A stretch of DNA of 64,000 nucleotides from Aureobasidium sp. EXF-3400 (Eukaryota > Ascomycota > Dothideomycetes > Dothideales > Saccotheciaceae): the NCBI GenBank assembly GCA_024195585.1, contig SWBL01000229.1:20060-84059 (forward strand). Direction: 5' to 3'. Positions 1-10,195 of this stretch are shown one piece after another. Both the position numbers and the translations under genes were made by a program. The notes under the pieces are model-generated. The model was given only the letters and a program-made list of their open reading frames with translations, made no database searches and was not told the DNA's origin. Numbering within the stretch: position 1 is the first letter of the stretch; the number at the start of each line of letters is the position of its first letter.

Positions 1-1890
1 ATCGTAAAGACGAATAGACTGTCTTGTGGCAACAAAGAAGAAAGGCTTGGTAGGATGGAATGCGCAAGTTTGGGCGATACCCTTCAAGCGGCGGAAGGGG
101 TGTTGTGTGAGATGCTTGGTGAGTGTGTGAATGGCTACAGCGGTGGAGGTGGCAGCTGGCGAGACTGTGCTAAGGTAATCACCGCGACGGTGCCAGTTGA
201 TGACCTTGACAACTGTACGCATGGTGCAAGCAAGGAGAACACCCTGATCTTGCAGCTTTTGTGATTCAGGTCTGGCCCAGACAGATGAGGGGATCTTTCT
301 CTCAGCACCAGCGTTGGTTGTGGCAGGTTTGGCGGCGTATCCGAATCCAGCGTCAATGACATCCTTGCTGGCTTGCTCAATTTCAGGCGAGCAAAGAGAC
401 ATGGGTGTGATGAAGTAGACAGTCTCACCGCAAGCTGCGGCAATAATGAGTGTGTCGCGAGTAGGTCTCCACTTGACGGCGTTGACGGCCTCCTCTGAAG
501 AAAGCTTGACGCTGTAAAGTTGACGACCGGAAAGCAACTCCCAAACTCTGACGGTACCATCATCACCACCACTGGCAATCAAAGTACCGGTAGGACTGAC
601 TGAAACACAGCGCACACGGCCTTGATGGCCTCTGTACAGAGTGGCGCAAACGGTAGGGAAAGGTCTGAGGTCATCAGGTGAAGGAAGTTTGGGTAGAAGA
701 GATTCGGGGTCGATGTTGAGCTTACTCCTGCGAACACGGGGGGCAAGGTACAGATCCAGACAACGCTCAAATCTCTCCTTGATGAACTTCTCGTAGCCAG
801 GCACTCTGCGGAGGGCGGAATGATCGGTAGGCAGGTACTCCCTTTCACGGTCTTCCTCATCAGCCTGTTCCCAGGCCTTTCTCTCCAGGGCGTCGGGGAG
901 ATACTCCGGCGGGGGGTGGTAAGACTCGGCATATCCTGGTGGCGGTAATTTAGGAGCAGGCATGTTCATGGCGTGGTCAGCTCTGGGTGTCTCGTCTGCC
1001 CAGACATCGTAAGTCTGCACGTCGTCGTCCTTCTGTTCCTCCTCGCTAGGCTCCTTCCAGGGCTTGATTCTTCCTTCTCTGATGGCTCTGACGATCTTCA
1101 TGACACGCTTGGCCTCGTGCTTACTGGGAACAAATCTTCTCTTGGGCTCAGGAGCAGCACTCAGAGGCATGATCTCGGTCTTGCTTGTGAACCACTCGAC
1201 CATGTCGGGGTACGGGTCGTAACCATCGCCAGGAGCTTCGTTTCTTGTCAATTTCCTCAGCACCTCCAGCTCATCTCTGCTAAGCTCCAGAGGCTTGCCA
1301 GTCTGGGGATCGGTCAAACCAGTCCAGCCCTCAGGGAGCTCAATGCTGTCGAGCAGAGCATCCAGGGCCTCACCCTTGGCAGGGCGCATAATCTTCTTGC
1401 CGTTGATATCGTAACCAATGTGAGGGTATGAATCGTAGAAAGAGAGAGGAATGTCTCCAATTGTGTTTTTGGCATCACCGGCGTCCGAATCGTCCGAGTC
1501 GTAGACGGGGTCAATTTCGCGGTAGACGTATCGTTCGTTGCCGTTTGCGTCGGTGGTGACTGTGTAGTTGGGCTTGAGGTCCTCGTCGTCTTCGTCGGCG
1601 CCAGCAATGGTGGAGCGTTTTGAGTCGGTGGTCTTGAGGTTGCGTAGTTGGTCGCGGATGTCTTGCTCGTCGTCCTCGGAAGGAATCTCGTCGCTGTCTA
1701 GGTCCTCCTCTTCGTCTTCATCATCCTCCTCATCCTCGTCCTCTCCGTCAAATTCCACCTCTTCACTGTCGTCCGAGTCGTCGCCTTCGGACAGAATGCC
1801 TTCGAGGTTGCCATTTGCAAGCTCCTCACGCGGAGGCAGCGTAGGCTCGTCACGGGCAGCAGCCTTGCGTTTACGGTTCTGAGTAACCAT
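1..1890 (-). CDS. ERB1: Ribosome biogenesis protein ERB1 (BOP1 homologue), partial at left edge
   Basis: Erb1/BOP1 is the WD40 scaffold of the PeBoW complex (Nop7-Erb1-Ytm1), needed for 27S pre-rRNA processing and 60S assembly in the nucleolus. The frame opens at ATG 1890 and stays open for 630 codons to the window edge with no intron, so the C-terminus is missing. Visible in order: a basic start ([15 protein letters not shown]), a long acidic run at about residues 30-75, the BOP1NT signature ([16 protein letters not shown], then [14 protein letters not shown]) at about 130-160, and WD40 material at the far end ([13 protein letters not shown]). The family is usually about 750-800 residues, so 100-170 residues probably lie outside. 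It is divergent from the Zn2Cys6 gene, with 210 bases between the two ATGs. Confidence 0.95.
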   Translation of the reverse strand, partial: MVTQNRKRKAAARDEPTLPPREELANGNLEGILSEGDDSDDSEEVEFDGEDEDEEDDEDEEEDLDSDEIPSEDDEQDIRDQLRNLKTTDSKRSTIAGADEDDEDLKPNYTVTTDANGNERYVYREIDPVYDSDDSDAGDAKNTIGDIPLSFYDSYPHIGYDINGKKIMRPAKGEALDALLDSIELPEGWTGLTDPQTGKPLELSRDELEVLRKLTRNEAPGDGYDPYPDMVEWFTSKTEIMPLSAAPEPKRRFVPSKHEAKRVMKIVRAIREGRIKPWKEPSEEEQKDDDVQTYDVWADETPRADHAMNMPAPKLPPPGYAESYHPPPEYLPDALERKAWEQADEEDREREYLPTDHSALRRVPGYEKFIKERFERCLDLYLAPRVRRSKLNIDPESLLPKLPSPDDLRPFPTVCATLYRGHQGRVRCVSVSPTGTLIASGGDDGTVRVWELLSGRQLYSVKLSSEEAVNAVKWRPTRDTLIIAAACGETVYFITPMSLCSPEIEQASKDVIDAGFGYAAKPATTNAGAERKIPSSVWARPESQKLQDQGVLLACTMRTVVKVINWHRRGDYLSTVSPAATSTAVAIHTLTKHLTQHPFRRLKGIAQTCAFHPTKPFFFVATRQSIRLYD

Positions 1891-2100
1891 TGTGATTGTT
1901 TGCGACAAGAGAATGTGGCTGCCAAAGTTGATCGAGACCGCTCGGACTTTGGAGAAAAAGTTCCTGCCCAGGCTCAAATAATTCAAGTAGCAGATTATCT
2001 TATCTGATCTAATCTTCTTGGCTGCATGCTCTTCCGAACTCCGCTTTGCCGAACCACCATGTCAACCTCACCATCAACTCAGAATTCAACTTTGAATATC

Positions 2101-3146
2101 ATGGAACGCAGAAGAGTTGCCTGTGATGAATGCAGTACGGTTCAACATGGATCTCATTAAGATGTCTGGAATCTGACTGTCTAGGAACTCGCAAACTCAA
2201 ATGCTCCGGAGAACAACCCGAATGTTCGCGATGTGTGAACGACAATATCACTTGTGTCTACTCTACTCAAAAAGCTATGGGGAGGCCTAGAAAACGCAAG
2301 CTACACGATATCGATCAATCGGCTCGTGACTCGTCTCAGGAAATGCGACAACAGACATTTTCCGCCGACTCTAATCCCTTTGACAGTGCAATTGAGTTTG
2401 ATACGCTTGCTGATGGGATCGACTTTCCTCATATGAATTTGCCTACCGGTTTAGACAGCATCAACGAGGTCGACCTGCTTCCTACTTCTGCTACGAGCAC
2501 TCTTACAGCCCAGTCATGTGCTTGTCTATCGTCCATATATCTCACACTAGAGAACTTACGTGGCATGGACGTTATCAGTTTCCCTTCTAGCCTACACTGT
2601 CTTCGCGATGCGCTGCATACAAGCAAATCATGTATTGATTGTCAAGTCTGTCCAGCACAATACTTGACGGCGACACAGAACTCACAGCTACTTGGAACTC
2701 TGCTACTATCCATGTCCGAACGATATAACAGAATCCTCAAGGCTATTACCTCGGACACGATGGCAGCCCAAGAGACGGGTGAAATGAAGACTCTGCAGAT
2801 TGGTAGTCTCGAAGCAACCAAGCCGAGACACGAGAATGTTGGCGGCATAAGTTCGAATGAGCCGCTAGTGCTAGAGCTTCCGCCATTGGAATGGAGGAAG
2901 CTAGCGAGAAAAGTGGTGAAAGCAGAAGTCTACGGCACCTCCTCCGATATCAGCCGTAACAGCTTCATGTCAGTCTTGACAAGTTTGGAACAGAGGCAAG
3001 CTCATTGGCACACGATGGAGCCAACAGCAGATTGCCCTAACCCGGAACGAAGAAGACATGATATGCACGACCATAATAACAACCCCATGTGCTTGATGCA
3101 GGCACGCGAAGCCAAGAAGCTTATAGACCTCTTCGACTTCAGCTGA
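2101..3146 (+). CDS. Zn(II)2Cys6 transcription factor, AflR-like C-terminus
   Basis: Fungal binuclear zinc-cluster regulator, 331 residues. Exons 2101-2134 and 2185-3146; the 50-base intron (GTACGG donor, CTGAC branch, CTAG acceptor) interrupts the zinc cluster. Joined, it reads CDECRTRKLKCSGEQPECSRC and so supplies five of the six cysteines in C-x2-C-x6-C-x5-C-x2-C spacing; the last is in NDNITC. A basic linker (GRPRKRK) follows. Residues about 125-205 (a CAC pair, then a hydrophobic stretch, a CIDCQVCP motif and a QNSQLLGTLLLS helix) resemble the C-terminal half of AflR-type regulators, which often sit in secondary-metabolite clusters, though no biosynthetic genes are adjacent. Convergent with RAD10, 99 bases apart. 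The target is unknown. Confidence 0.88.
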
Positions 3147-3245
3147 CAAGATGGAGTTGTCCAGATTCGTCTCGCAGCCAAGAATGGTTGGATCTCTGGT
3201 GGAAGACCGTAATGATGGTGATGTTTTTGAAGCATGGCAAATGCT

Positions 3246-4343
3246 TCAAGTTTGTCTCAACCTGGCCAACGCAGCCATCATACCCTCACTAAGGTTCTCC
3301 TCAGCTTGCGGCTTGTTGACAGGCGGAGTAGCTGGTTTTGGTGCTGCGGATGGTCTGGGTGGAAGCGAAAAGGCTTCTGCCATGGCTTCTTCCTCGTCGG
3401 CGCCGGGCTCATAATCATCGGCGAGTCTGACATCGGGTCGCCTGTCTGCGTCAGACGTGCCTATGGAAGTGCTGGGACCGGCAGGAATGTCGACAGAAGC
3501 TAGGGAAGCACCGATACCAAGTCTGGCAGCAACGCGACTGTCTTGTTCGATGTTGGATTGCGTGGGTCTCGAGTCCTCGCGGCCAAGACGACGCTTGGTT
3601 TTTGTCACACGGAAGGGCTCACGAACAGATTGACACCAAGCCTTGACTTTTTTGTCACCCCAGCCGGCGATGTGGGATAGATCTTCAGGTCGGGCATTGA
3701 CCGAGGTGCGAACGCTTCCAAAGTTTGAGACGATGCCAATGGCGTCAGTCTTGTTGATGCTGCGAGGGACGGTGATGAAGTCGACGAGATTGTCGGCAAA
3801 GGTGGTGGCTTTCTGGGCCTTGATGCCAGTCGGAGCAGCATTCTCACATGACTTGAACAGTTCCAAGTAACGTCCAGCCTCGTTCGCGCTCCAGGTGAGA
3901 ATGAGTGTAACATTATTGATAAGGGAGGTCTTGGACAGCTCTTTTAGAGGGTCTTGATGGTTCTCGATGTCTACCATGACCATGACAAGGCGCAGTAGGT
4001 ACTTTTGGCCCAGTTGACGGATGCGCGAGTAGATGTATTCGGGATGCAGGCGATGGTATTTGAGAGACAGAAAGAGAGCACATGTCGTCTGGCCAAGAAC
4101 AAAGTCGGCAGGGATGTCCGAGTACTCCCACGGCAAGGATTTGATGCTGTTCAAGATGGGGTTGCCCTTCTGGCGCGGAGAGACCAGGATGGAGGACGCG
4201 GATTTGCGAGAAGGCAGAGCTTGTGGTGTAGGCTGGACGACCTTGCGGGCATTGTCGGCAGATGTCGGTGGGCGAGGATTGGAAGCAGCAGTGCGGTCAA
4301 CGATTTCAAAGAGATCGGTCTCGTCGCCGTACTCGTCGGGCAT
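3246..4343 (-). CDS. RAD10: DNA excision repair protein Rad10/ERCC1
   Basis: Non-catalytic partner of the XPF/Rad1 structure-specific endonuclease, which cuts 5' of lesions in nucleotide excision repair and in single-strand annealing. Single exon, 365 residues. The central nuclease-like domain (about residues 60-190) has the family signatures GNPILNSIKSLPWEY, DFVLGQTTCALFLSLKYH and the YIYSRIRQLG helix. The tandem helix-hairpin-helix follows at about 205-250 (DAIGIVSNFGSVRTSV, LSHIAGWGDKKVKAW), which mediates heterodimerisation and DNA binding. The C-terminal 110 residues are acidic, low in complexity and poorly conserved. ATG at 4343 is the first in frame and is preceded by a promoter of about 480 bases shared with MED19. 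Confidence 0.93.
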   Translation of the reverse strand: MPDEYGDETDLFEIVDRTAASNPRPPTSADNARKVVQPTPQALPSRKSASSILVSPRQKGNPILNSIKSLPWEYSDIPADFVLGQTTCALFLSLKYHRLHPEYIYSRIRQLGQKYLLRLVMVMVDIENHQDPLKELSKTSLINNVTLILTWSANEAGRYLELFKSCENAAPTGIKAQKATTFADNLVDFITVPRSINKTDAIGIVSNFGSVRTSVNARPEDLSHIAGWGDKKVKAWCQSVREPFRVTKTKRRLGREDSRPTQSNIEQDSRVAARLGIGASLASVDIPAGPSTSIGTSDADRRPDVRLADDYEPGADEEEAMAEAFSLPPRPSAAPKPATPPVNKPQAEENLSEGMMAALARLRQT

Positions 4344-4820
4344 GGTGGTGTGCGTGTATCAGAGTCCAACAGGCAATCATAGATGATCGGACAGTGAACG
4401 CAGGCGAGAGCTTCCAGAAGCCAAGTGATCGGCACTGAGTATGACGAGGGGCGCTTCACAGCCAACAGCGCTCGTTCGGCATCGGCCGCTCTCGGCTCCC
4501 AGCGTGGGCGTTGTGAGGGCGGCCGAGTGACAGGAAAGCCTCGAGACAGCCACGACCAACACATCCCCCTTCACTTCAACCGCACGCTCGAACATACGGA
4601 TCCGCCGGTCGGTACAGCGCATGAAACACACGGCGTCGTCGAACAAAGCAGGCTTTCACTAGCTCTCGAACACGATCACGCACGCCCTTGGTACACGAGC
4701 AAACAAAGACGTCGGCAAATACCCTCCTTTGACCCACCCGCGCCCACATCATCATCACTGCCATCGCCATCTCATCGCCCTCCCGCTGACACTCCACCCG
4801 CCGACTCGCCCGTCGTCCGT
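4344..4820. promoter_or_regulatory. Divergent RAD10/MED19 intergenic region
   Basis: Bidirectional promoter between two divergent genes. An open frame runs through it on the plus strand into MED19, but its residues are low-complexity and unlike Med19, so it is treated as leader. No TATA box is evident. Confidence 0.5.
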
Positions 4821-5864
4821 ATGCCGACGTCGCCCATCTCTCCGCCTTATTACTACCAGAACCAGCAAGTGATCCATAAGTCTGCGCCTGTCTCAGTCAC
4901 ACCACACACTCCGCCCTCACCTGCGTCGGTGCGCATGTCTTCGTCGGCGCATAATGGCAAAGACCAACCATTTCCCACGCCGCCGTCGTCCTACGTCCCG
5001 ACAAGCTCGCTCTCCAACCGTGACCTGAACACACACAACGACACCCCATTGCACCACAACTCCGACATGGATACCGACATGCCCGATGCTCAGGCTCAGC
5101 CTCCGTCATTGCCATCGCGGCCAACACTGCCGCTGCTCTGTCAGTCCCGTAAGACTTGACCCCTTGTTGTTTTGTAAATGTGCTTTATTTGGTTAACACA
5201 AAGTCCACGGATAGCTCACCCTATCTCGCGACCTCACCCAAATGAAAATCTCATCAACCTGTACGGCCTGCAAAGCATCGCCAACTCGGTCCGCCGAACT
5301 GACCCCGTCACCGGCGACAAGATCAACAAGCTGCGCAAGTCTTACGAGGGAAAAGTAAAGAATTTCGGCCTCAGCGGAAAGAACAAGCCGACCGATGTCC
5401 CAGGCGAGTTGGCTGGCTTCATGCAGTGGGACCAAGGTTCGTGGTATGACCAGCGTGTACACGGCAGAGAACTCGATAGCGCCCACTCGTCGTCCCTCAT
5501 GGCTAATCTGGGTCGTGCCTTGACTATGAATCCTGGCACGCTCCCTGCCGATGAACACAACAAGTGGAAAGCCATCCTCGGCCTCGATGACGGTAACAAG
5601 ACTCCTTCTCAGCCTGCAAGCAAGATTTCCGTCCATCCACAGATGCTCAAGGCTCAGGCATCGAACATGCGCGCATCTGCTCCTGCCTCGCCACGCGCCT
5701 CACACCCCAACGGCATCCGTCCCGACCGCTCCAACAAGAAGCGTCGCTACGACGAGAGCAGCTACAATGGCTACAATGAGAGCTACCAAGAAGATGATGG
5801 CTACTCGACAGGCGGCTTGGACGACAAGCGAAACTCTGCCACCAAGAAGCGCCGAAAAGTATGA
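4821..5864 (+). CDS. MED19: Mediator subunit 19 (Rox3)
   Basis: Head-module subunit of Mediator, linking activators to RNA polymerase II. Exons 4821-5148 and 5215-5864; 66-base intron with GTAAGA donor and ATAG acceptor; 325 residues. The Rox3 core lies just after the junction: NLINLYGLQSIANSVRR, then DPVTGDKINKLRKSYEG and the GLSGKNKPTDVP region, all typical of fungal Med19. The N-terminal 110 residues are Pro/Ser-rich (MPTSPISPPYYYQNQQ). The C-terminus is a basic/acidic tail ending TKKRRKV that looks like a nuclear localisation signal. The frame is open further upstream from 4425, but the methionine at 4821 begins the first Med19-like sequence. The exact start is less sure than the core. 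Confidence 0.88.
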
Positions 5865-6869
5865 TATGCCTCCTCTCCCTCAAGCCTTCCCGGCTTTTGC
5901 TGACGAACTCGCGAAAAGGACTACCCTGCAAACTTCGAAGCTTCCGGGGGCTCTTCAGCCTTCAACAACGGGATGCTAGGCGTCGGGGTCAAAAGCCAAT
6001 GATCTGACCCTGCACATCAATCCCTCTCTATTTTTCATTTATACGAATCCCTCTTGATACCACATGGCGAAGGGCTTTAGCCCTCTGCCTTTTTCTTACC
6101 TCTCTTGCGGTCCACTCTGTTGTACCAACAAATCTCCCTCGCATACCCCAAACCCTTTGGTTTTTGCTTTTCTTTGCTTTTCTGTTTTTTTTTTGCTTTG
6201 CTGCCGGCGTTACCACAAAAACGGATGCTTCGTGCTGGGGGGATGTGCTTTTAGCAGGCGTTGATTAATCACAAAGGGGGGTTACTGGCTTTTTTACAGA
6301 GGAAGGAACAACTACGAACGAAAAGGTTTCAATTGACACACGGTCAGCAAGGAGGAATTAGCTTTCTCTCCCTTGAACAACGAAACCAAAAACACGTTAA
6401 AGCAGGAGAAAAACAGCGAGGAGGAGTGTATACGATGAATGCGGTTGGGAATGGTCAGTCCTCATTCACAAGTATTCAAGACAATGATATAAAGATCCCT
6501 TGAACAAAAATGAACAAAAAAAAAAGACAAGAAGACAGCTCTCTGTGTACTTGAGACTTACATTTAATCCTTTCCGTAGTGACATTGAGTGATACTGTAG
6601 GCTGTTCGAATGTGCATCTCAAGGACAACGTGTATGAAATCAGCTCTTCTCCTGGCGAGTGTTGTGTACATCTATGTATCCACCACACAATGCGAGTTAA
6701 GCATCCTCTAGCACAAGCAAACAGGCAATTGGCATCTATAAGCGACGCTCACATCAAAGCAAAATAACATATCACAAGTCCAAAAACATGGAAGAGCAAA
6801 ACATTGTAAAAGAAAAAAACAAGTAAATTATATTTGGTGACAATAAAGGAAAAGAGGAACTTACACCAT
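5865..6869. other. Intergenic, convergent 3' regions of MED19 and the amidoligase
   Basis: About 1 kb holding both 3' untranslated regions. A T-rich tract lies near 6183-6195 and an A-rich one near 6515-6527. No coding signal, repeat or RNA gene was seen. Confidence 0.5.
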
Positions 6870-8429
6870 CTAGGAGAACAGATTGTTGAGAGCATACCCA
6901 GCTGGACCATTTCTCCTCTGCACGGCTGCAGACACTACTGTCTCAGATTCTTCACTCCAAACATCTTGTGTTTTCTCATCCATCTCATCACTCAAGTATC
7001 TTGCATCAGCATTAACCACTGCTTTCTTGACATGTTCAGGCAAAACCTTCTTCAGAAAGTCAACAGGGAATTGCCCATAACGACCAGAAATAAGCTTCGA
7101 AAGAATCTTTGACGAGACTTCATTAGGAGATTGTTGAGAGATACGGTTGTTCATGATGGAGGTGTAGAGACCGACAACGGCATCGGGGTGTTGAGTGGAG
7201 AGTGCTGCACGAGTTGCATCGTAGTAAGTAGGAGACAGGAAAGAAGCATAGTGAGCGATAGTGGTAGAGGAAGCACCCACCAATCTTGCAATATCGAAGA
7301 TTGTGAAGGAGGGATTTGCGTAGTTGGATTCGAGGTAGCTGCGGACGTGAGTGGTAGTGTTAGACTCAGCGTAGAAGGAGATGTTGCAAGCAAGATCGAC
7401 CCAAGCGAGGATTTCATTGGTGTCGAAGGTACCGGGGTGGAGACGGAGTTCAATGGTGGGCTTGTTGGAGGTGTCCGGGTAGATGATGTGTTCGAGATTG
7501 ACCCATGAGACATGACCTGTGCTGAACCGACCTAGTTGTGGGAAGTCGGTGGTCTCGTAGATTTTGTGAAGCCAGAAGGGGATGGAGGCGCTATTTCTAG
7601 TCAGTGTGTTCCAATCCATGAAGTTAGCGTTCTCGAAAGCATTCATCAGATTTTGGCCAAGGCGTTCGTATTGGCGGATGGAGAGAGGTTCTGAGTACTT
7701 GACGCCAGGAGTCTCAGACCAGGAGTGTCTGGCATTAGAGGTTAGCTGTAGAGCAGGGAGAGCTGCGTGATCATCTTCATAACCGCTGATGCGGTCAATG
7801 GTAAGTATAGAGTCAAAGCATCTTTCAAAAGCCGTGAACATACCCATGATGTTTTTGGTCTCGTCAAGGTTGAATCCAGACTGCCCATGACCAATGTGAA
7901 CGTGCATGCCGCAGGTGCTGTTGACAAAAACTCGCCATCCAGGCTTGTTACATGCACGCTTGACAGTGTCGATGATAGTGGAGATCTCAGTTCTTGCGTC
8001 CCACATCAATGGTTCATCAGTACAAGGAAAGCGCTGGCCATGTGGGCAAGGACTGGGGTTGTTGAAATCAAGGATACGAGATGCGAACTCGATATCACTG
8101 GCAGAATGATCATGGGGCAACAACAGTTGCTCATCATAAGTGAGCTTTACGGAACAGTCGCGGGTCACAATCCATTTCTTGAACCCGTCCCTGACTTCGG
8201 TGTCTGACTGGTTGTGCTCCCAGAAGGATGGTCCCTGATCGTCGATAGGCAGTCTGAAGGCGTGATGTCCCTCTTCACAGTTGAAAGGACAAGTTGAGTA
8301 CACTGGCTGTTGAAGGAATTCATAGACCGCATGGTGAGGTGCGTACCTATCAGAGTCAGGGGCCACAACAATAATCTCCAACTCTATTCCGAAGGTAGAC
8401 TTACCTGAAGTCTTGGTTGTGTTGGACAT
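6870..8429 (-). CDS. Putative amidoligase enzyme (Amidoligase_2 type)
   Basis: 519 residues in a single exon. It carries the marks of the COOH-NH2 ligase (glutamine synthetase/GCS-like) fold of the fungal amidoligase family: FGIELEI near the N-terminus (acidic pair likely to bind metal/ATP), CGMHVHIG at about residue 175, and a WVNLEHI plus TIELRLHPGT block at about 320-340 that supplies an Arg/Glu pair. Family members are predicted, not proven, to form amide bonds between a carboxylate and an amine on small molecules or peptides. The ATG at 8429 (MSNTTKTSGKS) was chosen over an in-frame upstream methionine 29 codons earlier, because the conserved domain begins directly after it. The gene just upstream on the same strand is a small acidic protein. 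Family call good; substrate unknown. Confidence 0.8.
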   Translation of the reverse strand: MSNTTKTSGKSTFGIELEIIVVAPDSDRYAPHHAVYEFLQQPVYSTCPFNCEEGHHAFRLPIDDQGPSFWEHNQSDTEVRDGFKKWIVTRDCSVKLTYDEQLLLPHDHSASDIEFASRILDFNNPSPCPHGQRFPCTDEPLMWDARTEISTIIDTVKRACNKPGWRVFVNSTCGMHVHIGHGQSGFNLDETKNIMGMFTAFERCFDSILTIDRISGYEDDHAALPALQLTSNARHSWSETPGVKYSEPLSIRQYERLGQNLMNAFENANFMDWNTLTRNSASIPFWLHKIYETTDFPQLGRFSTGHVSWVNLEHIIYPDTSNKPTIELRLHPGTFDTNEILAWVDLACNISFYAESNTTTHVRSYLESNYANPSFTIFDIARLVGASSTTIAHYASFLSPTYYDATRAALSTQHPDAVVGLYTSIMNNRISQQSPNEVSSKILSKLISGRYGQFPVDFLKKVLPEHVKKAVVNADARYLSDEMDEKTQDVWSEESETVVSAAVQRRNGPAGYALNNLFS

Positions 8430-8711
8430 TTTTTCGTGTTGGTTGATTGTTGATTGGTTGTTTCTCTGCTCGTTTTTTGTAAAGTGAGTTAGTGAAAAGA
8501 GGTTGAGAAGCTTCAAGGACTACTTATGTAGCGTTTTAGGAGCCGTCTGACGACCAGCGTGGTGGGTGGAAAGGAAGTTCACGGTGTTCAAGAACAAAGA
8601 GCCAACATCAATGGTCAAAGAAAAACGTTTTGTTCATTCATTGCAACTCAACGTACATATCAAAGGAGAGCATCGTGTCTCTTTGTCGCATTGTTCATAC
8701 AATGATGTTGC

Positions 8712-9267
8712 TCACAGAGCCTTGGTTCTCTTGGCCTCAGGGGCATCTCCAGGATCCTATTGTGGTATGTTAGAACGATTTGGAAGGCAAAGTGTTGACG
8801 GGCAAAGCACATACCTCCTCGATACTCTTTCTCTTCGAACCAGTTGGTAGAGTACCTTGTGTCTTGTAACCGATGACGTTCTTGTCACCAATGACAGTGA
8901 TACCGCAGTTGATAGTAAGGTTAACTTGCAGCATAGGGGTGGTCGAGCCAGATTCAATAGCACTGGTCTTTGCAGCGTTGAGGCTCTGTACTGCAGCGAG
9001 CAGAAGTGCTGACAGACGGGTTGCATCGGCGAGAGGTGGTGTTGCAATCATGTTGCCAGTGCCATGAACTTTTGTGTCGGCGTTGAGAACCAGAGTGACT
9101 GGGGATGGGTCTTCATCTTCGTCCTCATCTTCAGAGTCGGTCAGGTTGTCCTCAGCGGTATAGGCTGGTGACGGAATGTCTGAGAGTTGTTGAGGGTGAT
9201 GCTCGCCATCTTCTGCAGAAGCTCGCTCGAGCATGATCTTGTGGCAGGAGTGCATGAGAGAATCCAT
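8712..9267 (-). CDS. Small acidic protein of unknown function
   Basis: Exons 9267-8815 and 8756-8712; 58-base intron with canonical GTATGT donor, CTAAC branch and ATAG acceptor; 165 residues. The N-terminal third has an acidic run (DSEDEDEDEDPSP, about residues 44-56). The centre looks structured: an alanine-rich helix (LSALLLAAVQSLNAAK) followed by a beta-rich stretch (MLQVNLTINCGITVIGDKNV) that reads like a conserved core. After splicing the protein ends in a basic tail (PEAKRTKAL). Without splicing, the frame would run into intron sequence and stop. I do not recognise the family. The first in-frame ATG is at 9267. It lies between the amidoligase on the same strand and the divergent PPPDE gene. 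Confidence 0.7.
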
Positions 9268-10195
9268 GATGGCTGTGTTGTGTATGAAGACTCTCACGAG
9301 TAGAAGGAGTGTGGTTTTGGAGGAAAGAGATGGCGTGTTTGGGGGGTTGTGAGAAAGTGCAACACACTGTTGCTATGGAGAGTGGAAGAAGCTTCTGGAT
9401 AGGATGAGTAGTAGAAAGCAGGATGGCTTGATGTTGGACAGGGACTTCTTGAAGTCTTTTTGTTTCTGATGAACAGATGGATGCACAGATATTCTAACAA
9501 CAAACGCAGTGGGAGGACAATAGAAGATAATACGAGACAGTTACTAATGTACCTACCTACTGCAAGTCTGATCATTCTGGTGCATCAATAGGAAGGGACA
9601 CATGACGCGATCTAGGTAGGCGCGTCTATCGTATTGTCAGCCTCCTCAACAGCATCGGGGGTTCCTATTGTCGGCTGCTATTGACACTCGGGCCGAAGGC
9701 TTGCCGATTGTCGTGTAACAGTGCCGAGTGTGGTTGGTGAATGGGATTTTTGCTATTGTCAAGGGCTTTGTTTTCCTATTGTTGTCTCGTTTCCGCTGTC
9801 TGTCTGTGCGCGCATTGGGCGTCCATTCATACGGCTAGAGCTCGCTCTATTTATCCCCTTGAGACACACGTGATGACCTGCATTGCATGTTTCTCGAGAC
9901 GACACTTCAGATGCACGAACAACTGTCTTGTTGCAAGAAAATCTTGTACTCTGTTCATGATATGGCAGAAGGAAAGATGGCCAGGCCCTGCCGTCGTGGC
10001 TGACTTGGAGTGCGGGGCAACAACCCTTCCAAGGAACCCTTTGGCCGCGACTGTCTCTCTAATTTCTGGTCAACTTACCGCCTTGGTTGACGAATCGCAC
10101 CGAAATTATTTGACGATCACCTACCTGTAGCAGTGACCTTCTATCGCTCCTCGTAATCACAAACGTTACGAACTCATTCACAGCGCTCAATTGCC
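9268..10195. promoter_or_regulatory. Divergent intergenic region with repeated CTATTGTC-like motifs
   Basis: 930 bases between the acidic-protein gene and the PPPDE gene. Six copies of a (C)TATTGTC-like octamer lie between 9632 and 9783: 9632-9638, 9665-9672, 9678-9685 (TTGAC variant), 9706-9712, 9753-9760 and 9776-9783 (TTGTT variant). No convincing coding sequence. Confidence 0.45.

Noticed and set aside
4425..4820. N-terminal extension of MED19 to 4425
   Set aside because: The residues are low-complexity promoter-like sequence with no similarity to Med19, and a better methionine is at 4821.
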